A stretch of DNA of 15,830 nucleotides from Deltaproteobacteria bacterium RIFCSPHIGHO2_12_FULL_43_9 (GTDB lineage: Bacteria > Bdellovibrionota > O2-12-FULL-43-9). Shown piece by piece: positions 1-7,261 of this stretch; position 1 is the stretch's first letter, and every line of letters begins with the position of its first letter. The stretch is from positions 6,581 to 22,410 of the forward strand of contig MGRR01000109.1 in assembly GCA_001798265.1 (NCBI GenBank), given 5' to 3'. The position numbers and the translations under genes were made by a program. The notes under the pieces were generated by a model. That model was not told the DNA's origin, did no database searches, and worked only from the letters and a program-made list of their open reading frames with translations.

Positions 1-1165
1 CCCCCAATTCAGAAAGAGCGATAGCCAGAAAATCCAGGGACATAGAGACAGGTTGTCCATGAAAGTTTCCACCCGAGAGAAGTTCGTTATCTTTCGAAAA
101 GACAATTGGGTTATCAGTAACAGCGTTGATTTCAACCTCTAACATTTTTCTGACAAAAGAGATGGCATCTCTTACAGAGCCGTGTACTTGCGGAATGCAA
201 CGAAGAGAGTATGGATCTTGAACCTTGCCACAGTTTTTGTGCGATTTGTTTATTTCGCTCCCCTTTGCAAGTTCTCTAAGAAGTTTTGCGCTGCTCTGAC
301 TTCCTGAATATGGCCTGAGTGAATCAATTCTTTCATCAAAAGCTTCAAAGCTTCCACGAGTTGCTTCAATTGTTAAAGCCCCCGCAACATCGGCTAACGT
401 TACAACCCTTTCGGCACGCAACAGCGTTAATGCACCTAAAGCAGTCATTACTTGGGTTCCATTTATTAATGCCAGGCCCTCCTTGGCTTCCAGTGTAATT
501 GGAGTAAGTCCAGCTTTTTTAAGTGCCTCTTTGCCTGAAAGCTTGAGATCCTTCGCCTGTGGCTCAGGATGACGAATTTTCGGCTCAGGATGACGATGGT
601 GCGGATCAGGATGACGCTTTGTTTCGTCGTCATTCTGAGCGTAGCGAAGAATCTCAGGATAACAAGGATTATATATTGCTTCACCCTCTCCGACCAAAAC
701 CAGGGCGAGATGTGCTAGTGGAGCCAGGTCGCCACTTGCTCCAACTGAACCTTTTTGTGGAATTACAGGTAGAACATTTTTATTTAAACAATCTAATAAA
801 AGTTGAACTAATTTGGGTCTAATTCCCGAGTAACCTTTAGCCAATACATTTGCTCGTAAAAGCATTATTGCTCGTGTTACTTCTGGAGAAAATGGTTCTC
901 CAACACCTGTAGAATGAGATCGGATCAAGTTCAATTGAAGTTCATTTATTTTATCTGCAGATATTTTTACATTACTAAGCGAACCAAAACCCGTATTTAC
1001 ACCGTAAACGGGGCTCTTACCTTTTGCTAATTTTTCTACAACCTCTCTGGATTTTTGAATTTTTGATACAGTATCTGGTTTTAGTAGGACCTTAATGTTG
1101 CTTAATGCCACATCTTCTATCTGCTCTAATGTAAGAGAATTTCCGTCAATAAATAATTCTTTCAT
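1..1165 (-). CDS. hutH: Histidine ammonia-lyase with in-frame repeat insertion (3' end beyond window)
   Basis: The enzyme removes ammonia from L-histidine to give urocanate, the first step of histidine breakdown in the cytoplasm. The 388 visible residues run without a stop to the window edge; the family is about 510. Seen: YGVNTGFG with Tyr54, the SH pair with His84 in RSHSTGVG (the position that favours histidine over aromatic substrates in this family), GASGDLAP whose Ala143-Ser144-Gly145 forms the MIO cofactor, KEGLALINGTQ, YSLRCIPQVHG, TDNP and GGNFHGQP. After GEGEAIYNP there are about 39 residues (roughly 168-210) absent from ordinary family members; they are translated repeat DNA (PEILRYAQND, then three RHP(E/D)P heptads), after which the normal GKEALKKAG resumes in the same frame. 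The ATG lies 2 bases after the rpe stop, so translation is probably coupled. Identity is near certain; whether the enzyme is active with the insert is not known. Confidence 0.95.
   Translation of the reverse strand, partial: MKELFIDGNSLTLEQIEDVALSNIKVLLKPDTVSKIQKSREVVEKLAKGKSPVYGVNTGFGSLSNVKISADKINELQLNLIRSHSTGVGEPFSPEVTRAIMLLRANVLAKGYSGIRPKLVQLLLDCLNKNVLPVIPQKGSVGASGDLAPLAHLALVLVGEGEAIYNPCYPEILRYAQNDDETKRHPDPHHRHPEPKIRHPEPQAKDLKLSGKEALKKAGLTPITLEAKEGLALINGTQVMTALGALTLLRAERVVTLADVAGALTIEATRGSFEAFDERIDSLRPYSGSQSSAKLLRELAKGSEINKSHKNCGKVQDPYSLRCIPQVHGSVRDAISFVRKMLEVEINAVTDNPIVFSKDNELLSGGNFHGQPVSMSLDFLAIALSELG
561..623. repeat. Three tandem 21-bp units inside hutH
   Basis: Three direct units begin at 561, 582 and 603, each opening with GGCTCAGGATGACG (third copy GGATCAGGATGACG) and followed by 7 variable bases. 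The period is exactly 21 bp, seven codons, so each copy leaves the hutH frame intact. Read on the minus strand they encode heptads starting RHPEP or RHPDP. The CAGGATGAC core matches one arm of the palindrome just to the right, so they look like multiplied half-elements. Confidence 0.85.
629..663. repeat. Palindromic dispersed-repeat element inside hutH
   Basis: Arms GTCATTCTGAG (629-639) and CTCAGGATAAC (653-663) pair over 11 positions with one mismatch and one G-U wobble. An inner alternative pairing is ATTCT (632-636) with AGAAT (648-652). The core, with CTGAGCGTAGCGAAGAATCT, is of a kind seen as a dispersed intergenic repeat in many unrelated bacterial genomes, whose translation gives EILRYAQND or SERSEES peptides. 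Here it lies within coding sequence and is read as part of hutH. Confidence 0.8.
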
Positions 1166-1167
1166 GG

Positions 1168-1824
1168 CTAACCTATAATTGATTTCATTTTTTTGATTAT
1201 TGCTGCGTAATCTTTTTGGTGGAAGATGCCAGAACCAGAGACTATAATGTCAGCGCCTGCAGAAGAAAATTTATCAATATTTTCAACCTTGATACCACCA
1301 TCGACCTCAATGGCAAATTTTAATCCAAGCGTATCTCTAGCCTTTTTAATATTTTTTATTTTATCTAATGTGTGTGGAATGTATTCTTGACCCCCAAACC
1401 CTGGATTTACACTCATAACTAAAATTAGATCAACATTTGGATAGGCTTGTTTTAGTTTTGATATATCGGTCCCCGGGTTGATTGCAACGCCCGCCTTTTT
1501 TCCGAGTGCTTTTATATCTTTAATAGTTTTTGATAAATCTTTGCATGCTTCTACGTGAACGGTGATGTAGTCTCCACCGGCATCGGCAAAAGGTTTAATA
1601 AATTCATCTGGATTGTTTATCATAAGGTGAACGTTGAATGGCAAGGATGTTATTTTTCTTATTGATTTAACTACGGCAGGCCCTATTGTTAGATTCGGGA
1701 CGAAATGCCCATCCATTATATCGACGTGAATAAAATCAACCCCAGCTTTTTCAACGGCCCTTATTTCCTCTCCTAGTCGAGAAAAATCTGCAGAAAGAAT
1801 TGAAGACGCAAGTTTTATCCCCAT
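1168..1824 (-). CDS. rpe: Ribulose-phosphate 3-epimerase
   Basis: It interconverts ribulose 5-phosphate and xylulose 5-phosphate in the pentose phosphate pathway (cytoplasm). The 218 residues are the normal length for this TIM-barrel family. Visible motifs: SILSADF near the N-terminus, HVDIMDGHFVPNLTIGP with metal ligand His33 and catalytic Asp35, HLMI with His66, VMSVNPGFGGQ (phosphate-proximal loop), EVDGGI with Asp176, and VSGSGIF at the phosphate-binding end. The ATG lies 3 bases past the fmt stop; the GGAG within the last fmt codons is the likely ribosome-binding site. hutH starts 2 bases after its own stop. Nothing unusual is seen in the protein. Confidence 0.97.
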   Translation of the reverse strand: MGIKLASSILSADFSRLGEEIRAVEKAGVDFIHVDIMDGHFVPNLTIGPAVVKSIRKITSLPFNVHLMINNPDEFIKPFADAGGDYITVHVEACKDLSKTIKDIKALGKKAGVAINPGTDISKLKQAYPNVDLILVMSVNPGFGGQEYIPHTLDKIKNIKKARDTLGLKFAIEVDGGIKVENIDKFSSAGADIIVSGSGIFHQKDYAAIIKKMKSIIG

Positions 1825-1827
1825 AAT

Positions 1828-2760
1828 CTAGTCTCCAAATCTATGCCCTTTTGATATTCTCGCCCCATTTACAAACTCTACAGCGGACATTCGCTTCTTG
1901 TTCGCAGGTTGAACCTCGGCAATTTTAATTATCCCTTCACCGGCTTGTATCAGTATGCCATCCTTTTTTATATCTATAATATTTCCAGGAGTTCCGGTTC
2001 CGCAGGATTTAATTAATCTTGATGAAAAAATCTTAATTCTATGTCCCCTGATAGTTGAGAAGGCGCCAGGCGCGGGATCCAGTGCCTGTATGTGATCATG
2101 AATACATTTGGCAGTAGCGCTCCATTCAATGACCTCCTCTTCGCTTTTAAGCTTATACGCGTAAGTGGCGAATTTTTCATCCTGTTTTTCTAAATTAAAT
2201 TTATTATTTCTGATTAGCGAGCAGGCCTCTATTAAGCATTTGGCAGCCAGTTTCGCCAATCTATCGTGAAGCGACCCATATGTTTCATTTTCTTCGATTT
2301 TTACCTTCTCTTGCAAAATAATTGGCCCGGCATCCAGTTCCTCAATTAATTTTATTATGGAGATGCCGGTTTCTTCAGCGCCCTGCATAATTGCGCGCTG
2401 GATCGGGGCGGCGCCCCTATACTGCGGTAAAAGCGACGCGTGTGCGTTTATACAACCATACTTCGGTAAGTTAAGGATATTCCCCGGAATTATCTGACCG
2501 TAGGCAACAACTATAATTAGTTCGTGGTCATAGTTTTTAATCGTATTAAATACATCATCGCCTTTAAGAGAGAGCGGTGTAAAAAGGGGGATCTTCATCT
2601 CCTCCGCAATCAATTTTACCGGCGATGATGAAACCGGTTTTCCTCTCCCCTTTGGCTTGTCTGGCTGTGTAAAGATAGCCACAATTTCATCCTCACCGGC
2701 AATAAGCTCTCTTAAAGATATGGCGGCGAATTCAGGGGTTCCCATGAAAATAATTTTCAT
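1828..2760 (-). CDS. fmt: Methionyl-tRNA formyltransferase
   Basis: It transfers a formyl group from 10-formyltetrahydrofolate to initiator Met-tRNA in the cytoplasm. The length of 310 residues is typical. The N-terminal Rossmann-type domain opens with FMGTPEFA. The catalytic set is present as Asn105 and His107 in INAHASLLPQYRGAAP and Asp143 in ELDAGPI. The C-terminal tRNA-binding domain includes AYKLKSEEEVIEW, PAPGAF and a late NGARISKG segment. Its ATG overlaps the def stop as ATGA, so synthesis and later removal of the formyl group are encoded by coupled genes, a very common def-fmt pairing. Confidence 0.97.
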   Translation of the reverse strand: MKIIFMGTPEFAAISLRELIAGEDEIVAIFTQPDKPKGRGKPVSSSPVKLIAEEMKIPLFTPLSLKGDDVFNTIKNYDHELIIVVAYGQIIPGNILNLPKYGCINAHASLLPQYRGAAPIQRAIMQGAEETGISIIKLIEELDAGPIILQEKVKIEENETYGSLHDRLAKLAAKCLIEACSLIRNNKFNLEKQDEKFATYAYKLKSEEEVIEWSATAKCIHDHIQALDPAPGAFSTIRGHRIKIFSSRLIKSCGTGTPGNIIDIKKDGILIQAGEGIIKIAEVQPANKKRMSAVEFVNGARISKGHRFGD

Positions 2761-3272
2761 TCGTTAGACTCTTCGTCTGCTTTTAAGTACCGTTTTTTAA
2801 CAAATTCCCGCTTTAGCGAGCTTAGTCTGTCGATATACAGCCTCCCATCAAGATGATCGCACTCATGTTGGATTGCCCGTGCCAATAAATCTTCACCAAC
2901 CAAGGTCTTTAAAGCGCCATTTAAATCCGTAAAGGTTACAGTTACCCTTTTAAATCTTTTTACCTTTTCACTAACCCCCGGCAGACTAAGACATCCCTCA
3001 TCTTCAAATAGCTCGCCCTCCTTGGATGTAATTCGTGGATTTATTAATATTATTGGATTTTTCTCCTTTTTATCAGAATGTTCCACATCTATAACGGCAA
3101 TCCTGTAAGCAAAACCAACTTGGTTTGCGGCAAGACCGATTCCGGGGGCCTTATACATTGTTTCCAGCATGTCTTCTATTATCTTTTTTATTTCCTGGTT
3201 TATAGCCCCAACAATTTTTGTTGGAGTAGAAAGCACCTGATCTGGAAATTTTACAATTGGCATAATTCCCAT
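2757..3272 (-). CDS. def: Peptide deformylase
   Basis: This metalloenzyme removes the formyl group from the N-terminal methionine of new proteins. All three family motifs are present: GIGLAANQ (44-51), EGCLSLPG with metal ligand Cys94, and QHECDH with metal ligands His136 and His140 and catalytic Glu137. The 171 residues match the usual length. Two in-frame ATGs are possible: 3272, preceded by AGGATAGG, and 3263, which would give MPIVKFPD, a more family-like beginning. The first is kept because of its better-spaced ribosome-binding site. The gene ends in a 4-base overlap with fmt. Confidence 0.96.
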   Translation of the reverse strand: MGIMPIVKFPDQVLSTPTKIVGAINQEIKKIIEDMLETMYKAPGIGLAANQVGFAYRIAVIDVEHSDKKEKNPIILINPRITSKEGELFEDEGCLSLPGVSEKVKRFKRVTVTFTDLNGALKTLVGEDLLARAIQHECDHLDGRLYIDRLSSLKREFVKKRYLKADEESNE

Positions 3273-3281
3273 AAGCCTATC

Positions 3282-4361
3282 CTAAGCGTTCGAAAATCTT
3301 CTAAGAAGGTAAAGTCCTAGAATTAAAAATATAATATTTGCTCCCCAGGCCGCTACAAATGGCGGAAGACTCCCTTTATATCCGAGAGATACCAACGCCG
3401 ACAAGACAAACCAGTAAATGAACGTTACAAAGAGACAGAATGCGACCTCTGTTGCAAATCCGCCATGTTTTTGGCGCTGAATCCCGAAAGGAATAGCAAG
3501 AAAAACAAGTATTACACAGGCGAAAGAAAAAGAGTACCGCTCCTCTAAGATCACTTCATGCTTGTTAGTATTAAAACCGGCATATTGATTTTTTTTGATA
3601 AAATTTTTCAATGCTTTTGTGGACATTATATCCGTTTGTTTCTCTGCCCGGATAAGTTCCTGGGGGGTTTCCCTAATCTCTGATTCCAGGCGATCTGCTT
3701 TTTCAAAAATCGGGAACCTCTTATCATCTGGGAAATTTAATATTTTAACATTCTTTAAGATCCAACTTCCTTCCCTATAATCCCCTGAAAAGGCAGTTAC
3801 TATTTTTTGCGGGAAAAAACTCTCATCAAGGTAATAAATTGTAATACCCTCGATCCGGGATTGATCAGGGAGAACACTTTTTACGTTATAGATTACCCCG
3901 GGTGCTCTATACCATACGTCAACGGTTCTTTGTGAATAGGCGGGATGATTCCCCTTTATATCTGTTTGGTATGAATAGAGGGCGTGTTGGCTTGAGAGGG
4001 GCATAAGACGATCACCAATCGCAAAGGTCCCTATTGCAATTAATAAAGCAATGAATAGTAAGGGCATTGAGGTCCTGAACAGACTTATGCCATTTGCCTG
4101 AATTGCAATCAGTTCATTTGATCTCGATAAGACTCCCAGGGCAATTAGTGTTCCCATCAATGTGCTTATAGGCATCATTTGGTATGAAATTTCAGGTAGT
4201 AATAGAATGTAATATTTAGTAATAGCGGTTAAACTTGGATCATATCTCCAGATACGCGTAAAGAAATCGATACTCATATACAATATAATCAGAATCGTTA
4301 ATGAAAGCAGAAAGCAGCGAAAAAAAAGCAAACCTATATATCGATCTAAAATCTTAATCAT
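3282..4361 (-). CDS. lptG: LPS export ABC transporter permease, LptF/LptG family (probably LptG)
   Basis: This is an inner-membrane permease half of the LptB2FG exporter, which extracts lipopolysaccharide and passes it to the periplasmic bridge. The 359 residues show the family layout: three N-terminal membrane segments (about 10-30, 50-80, 98-118), a periplasmic beta-jellyroll of about 150 residues, and three C-terminal segments (about 276-293, 305-325, 333-353). The MIKILDRYI start and the SRSNELIAIQANGIS coupling helix region are typical. LptG is preferred over LptF from the N-terminus and single occurrence, but the paralogs are hard to separate by eye. AAGGGA seven bases before the ATG serves as ribosome-binding site. 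No partner permease gene is in the window. Confidence 0.85.
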   Translation of the reverse strand: MIKILDRYIGLLFFRCFLLSLTILIILYMSIDFFTRIWRYDPSLTAITKYYILLLPEISYQMMPISTLMGTLIALGVLSRSNELIAIQANGISLFRTSMPLLFIALLIAIGTFAIGDRLMPLSSQHALYSYQTDIKGNHPAYSQRTVDVWYRAPGVIYNVKSVLPDQSRIEGITIYYLDESFFPQKIVTAFSGDYREGSWILKNVKILNFPDDKRFPIFEKADRLESEIRETPQELIRAEKQTDIMSTKALKNFIKKNQYAGFNTNKHEVILEERYSFSFACVILVFLAIPFGIQRQKHGGFATEVAFCLFVTFIYWFVLSALVSLGYKGSLPPFVAAWGANIIFLILGLYLLRRFSNA

Positions 4362-4407
4362 TTATGTCCCTTTTGCTCCGTCCCCAGAAGTTAACCCAAC
4401 GTTTGAT

Positions 4408-6387
4408 CTACATCAACCCATAGGGATCGACATCTAATTGGATTGTAACCCCCGGTAGAGCAAATTTGTTGGTTCCAGGTCCCATGATGTTATGCACTAC
4501 ATTGTTCAGCTTCGAAGGGCTATCAGACCTTAGAATCATCTGCCATCTGAATCTATCGGCTACCCTATATATGCTTGCCGGGGATGGTCCCAATAACTCT
4601 ATATCCTTTAGGTTTTTATTTTTTAACAAGGCATTCCTAATCGTTTGAAGGGATGATTCCGCATCGGCTTCATTTTTACTTATAGTTTTTAATGCTACCA
4701 ATCTTCCAAACGGGGGAAATCCCAGCTCCCTACGGCGAATTAGCTCTTCATCCGCATATGCCTCAAAATTTTGATTAATTACCGCCTTAATACTTGAATG
4801 TTCCGGGTTATATGTTTGTATTATGACCTCTCCCTTGAGGTCACCCCTGCCTGCCCTCCCTGCAACCTGGGTTAACAACTGATACGTCCTTTCTGCAGCC
4901 CTAAAATCAGGAAGATTCAGGGAAATGTCTGCCAAAACAACCCCTACAAGGGTTACGTTTGGAAAATCGTGCCCCTTTGCAATAAGCTGAGTTCCAACCA
5001 GAATGTCCACCTCCCCGCTCCTTACACCCTCTAAAATATCAATTAATCTCTTCTGACTGCGGGCAATCGTCCTGTCCAGACGCCCGATTTTCGCATTTGG
5101 AAACAATTCTTTTAAATGCCCTTCCAGTTGTTCCGTCCCAAAACCGATCTCATTAAGAGACGCGCCTTTACAAACGGAGCATGTAGTGGGTGAGCGGCTA
5201 ACAAAACCACAATAGTGGCAGCGTAGGGATTTTTCATTTTTATAAACGGTTAAAGAGACATCGCAATGTGGACATTTTGGAACGTTTCCACACTCCTGGC
5301 ACAGAATAAATGCCGCGTAACCCCTTCTGTTTAATAGAAGCATGACCTGTTGTTTAGTGGAGATCGCTTTTTCAATTTTAAACATTAGCTCCTGAGACAA
5401 CATTTGATATGGGGGGGTGCGGACCTCATTTTTTAAATCTATAATTTTGATCTCTGGCATAGGGCGCATATGAACCCTCTTTGACAAGCAGAGGTATTTA
5501 TAGCGGCCACTTTTTGCGTTGCTGTAAGATTCCAAGGAAGGAGTGGCACTTCCCAGAAGAACAGTTGCTCCCTCAAGCTTTCCCCTGACCAAAGCGACAT
5601 CTCTGGCATTATACCGAAGTTGCTCCTCCTGCTTAAAAGTGCCTTCGTGTTCTTCGTCTATTACGATTAGCTTCAAATTTTTCACGGGGGAGAAAATGGC
5701 AGATCTAACACCTATTACGATTTTCTTTCTTCCAGCGTAGACCTCTCTCCACGCGGAATATCTCTTTACTGAGGAGAGGCCACTATGGAAAACCGCTACC
5801 AGGTTTGGAAATCTGCGATTAAAACGATCAACCAATTGTGGAGTCAAGGCAATTTCAGGGACTAGGAGAATGCCACCACCACCCCGTTCAAGTACCTCCG
5901 AAAACGCACGCAGATATATCTCTGTTTTGCCACTCCCCGTGACGCCATTGATTAAAAATGGAGAAAATAATGATTTATCAAATGAAGGGATAATCTGAAC
6001 CCAGGCTTCTTCCTGTTCGGAGGTAAATTTCAGGGGGGCTTCGGCCACGTATTCTAATACGGAAAAATCTTTTTTAGTCTTTTTGTTTTTCTTGACAGGT
6101 GGTGTCCCTGTACGAATCACCTCACCAATAGGTGCATGATAATAATCGACAATCCATTTATAGAGATCAAAAAGTTTGGACGAAAACGCTGGAATATCAT
6201 CAATAATCTCGGTTACACGTTTTAAATTCTGTAGGGGCTTTTCCTTTGTTTCTTCAAGTACATATCCCTCCAGGTTTCGTTTTCCAAAAGGGACCTTAAC
6301 CCTGAAACCTAGTTCAAGAGCTAAATCGGATTCATAAATAAAGGTCTGATACAATGGAACCGGTACTGCAATTTCAAAAAGTGCCAT
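4408..6387 (-). CDS. priA: Primosomal replication-restart helicase PriA, apparently lacking the winged-helix domain
   Basis: PriA recognises collapsed replication forks and loads the replicative helicase. Domains: 3'-DNA-binding domain (about 1-98, ending GEVIRTGTPP), a short lysine-rich linker (99-106), superfamily 2 helicase lobe 1 with Walker A GVTGSGKT (148-155) and DEEH (244-247), a GSATPS motif, a zinc module with eight cysteines (363, 366, 372, 375, 390, 393, 403, 406), lobe 2 with VGTQLIAKGHDFPNV and QVAGRAGRG, and a C-terminal domain ending DVDPYGLM. At 659 residues it is about 70 shorter than the E. coli protein. The shortfall lies between residues 98 and 120, where the winged-helix domain normally sits. 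It lies 17 bases downstream of galU with only a weak ribosome-binding site, suggesting reliance on coupling. Confidence 0.95.
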   Translation of the reverse strand: MALFEIAVPVPLYQTFIYESDLALELGFRVKVPFGKRNLEGYVLEETKEKPLQNLKRVTEIIDDIPAFSSKLFDLYKWIVDYYHAPIGEVIRTGTPPVKKNKKTKKDFSVLEYVAEAPLKFTSEQEEAWVQIIPSFDKSLFSPFLINGVTGSGKTEIYLRAFSEVLERGGGGILLVPEIALTPQLVDRFNRRFPNLVAVFHSGLSSVKRYSAWREVYAGRKKIVIGVRSAIFSPVKNLKLIVIDEEHEGTFKQEEQLRYNARDVALVRGKLEGATVLLGSATPSLESYSNAKSGRYKYLCLSKRVHMRPMPEIKIIDLKNEVRTPPYQMLSQELMFKIEKAISTKQQVMLLLNRRGYAAFILCQECGNVPKCPHCDVSLTVYKNEKSLRCHYCGFVSRSPTTCSVCKGASLNEIGFGTEQLEGHLKELFPNAKIGRLDRTIARSQKRLIDILEGVRSGEVDILVGTQLIAKGHDFPNVTLVGVVLADISLNLPDFRAAERTYQLLTQVAGRAGRGDLKGEVIIQTYNPEHSSIKAVINQNFEAYADEELIRRRELGFPPFGRLVALKTISKNEADAESSLQTIRNALLKNKNLKDIELLGPSPASIYRVADRFRWQMILRSDSPSKLNNVVHNIMGPGTNKFALPGVTIQLDVDPYGLM

Positions 6388-6404
6388 GGGTAGGCCATAC
6401 TAGA

Positions 6405-7247
6405 TTAAACGTTTTTGGGAAATAATCTTCTTTCCCGGGCTAAACTCAAGGTTGCTTGAAGGTAACCTGGGACTTGTCCTACGTCAAAGCGCGTGGCAGA
6501 GACTTCAACCGCAAAAAGGTTGGAATCTTTTGCCATTTGCAAAAGCGCATCTGTCAGTGGGTACTCAGCATTTCTTTTCTCTTTCAGTCTCTTGATGTAT
6601 GCAAATATATCCGGAGTAAAAATGTATCTTCCGGGAATTGCCAGGGTAGTTGGTGCTTCGCTTTCTTTCGGTTTTTCAACTATATTTTTTATCTGATGAA
6701 TTAGGTTGTTGCTTTTTATTATGTCAACGATCCCGTAATGCACGACCTCCTCTTTTGAGACCTCTTTTAGGGCGATTATCGATTTCTTGCTTGTTTTAAA
6801 GGCTTCGATGAGCTGTTTTGAGGGAGATGGACTGCCGAAGAAGAGATCATCTCCGAGAAGCACAACAAAGGGCTCATTTTTTACCTGTTCTTCTGCCATT
6901 AAGAGGGCGTGAGCAAGACCAAGGGGCTCAGCCTGTTTTACTGCGACGACATTTGCATGCTTGTGAAATGGGTAAATCTTTTTTAGAAGGTCTTCCCTTT
7001 TTCTCTCCCTTAATTGTTGCTCTAAGTAGGGTGAGGGTTCAAAGTACTCCTCAACCTGTGACTGTCCGGGTGAAATCACCAAGGTTATATCATGAAGGCC
7101 TGCTTCAATGGCCTCTTTAACAATGAATTCGATAACAGGTGTGTCGAGAATTGGTAAAAGTGCTTTTGGTACTGATTTTGTAAAAGGAAGGAATCGGGTT
7201 CCTAGGCCCGCGACAGGAATGACTGCTTTGGTTACGTTTGATGAAAT
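6405..7247 (-). CDS. galU: UTP-glucose-1-phosphate uridylyltransferase, probable AUU start
   Basis: It makes UDP-glucose from UTP and glucose 1-phosphate for LPS and other glycans. The reading frame gives 280 residues (family about 290): AVIPVAGLGTRFLP nucleotide-binding loop at residues 8-21, KQAEPLGLAHAL, VVLLGDDLF, VEKPKESEAP and IPGRYIFTPDIF. The first ATG/GTG/TTG in this frame is TTG at 7082, which would delete the nucleotide-binding loop and cannot be the true start. Upstream of the conserved region the frame is closed by a TGA overlapping the dksA coding sequence, and none of the 14 codons between is ATG, GTG, TTG or CTG. ATT at 7247-7245 lies eight bases after AAGGAG and overlaps the dksA TAA as TAATT, the place where TAATG is usual. 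ATA at 7250 is the alternative. Function is certain, start codon inferred. Confidence 0.93.
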   Translation of the reverse strand: MSSNVTKAVIPVAGLGTRFLPFTKSVPKALLPILDTPVIEFIVKEAIEAGLHDITLVISPGQSQVEEYFEPSPYLEQQLRERKREDLLKKIYPFHKHANVVAVKQAEPLGLAHALLMAEEQVKNEPFVVLLGDDLFFGSPSPSKQLIEAFKTSKKSIIALKEVSKEEVVHYGIVDIIKSNNLIHQIKNIVEKPKESEAPTTLAIPGRYIFTPDIFAYIKRLKEKRNAEYPLTDALLQMAKDSNLFAVEVSATRFDVGQVPGYLQATLSLARERRLFPKNV

Positions 7248-7261
7248 TATCTTTGCTCCTT
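7245..7261 (-). promoter_or_regulatory. galU translation start: Shine-Dalgarno, dksA stop and AUU initiator
   Basis: On the minus strand AAGGAG (7261-7256) lies 8 bases before ATT (7247-7245) and 5 before ATA (7250-7248). The dksA stop TAA (7249-7247) overlaps the ATT by one base. The strong ribosome-binding site with a non-canonical start suggests translation coupled to dksA and possibly kept low or made sensitive to IF3, as is known for AUU-started infC. The regulatory part is inference. Confidence 0.6.

Noticed and set aside
466..684. 72-residue minus-strand reading frame with VILRFFATLRMT
   Set aside because: It is an out-of-frame reading of the repeat inside hutH; this peptide style is a known product of translating such repeats, and the hutH frame is the conserved one.
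559..822. 87-residue plus-strand reading frame with RRHSERSEESQ
   Set aside because: Antisense reading of the same repeat and of the MIO region of hutH; no family features or ribosome-binding site.
1..1165. hutH as a pseudogene broken by the repeat
   Set aside because: The frame was followed through the insertion and remains open with conserved motifs on both sides, so disruption is not shown, although activity is unproven.
6405..7082. TTG at 7082 as the galU start
   Set aside because: It would remove about 55 conserved residues including the GLGTRFLP nucleotide-binding loop.
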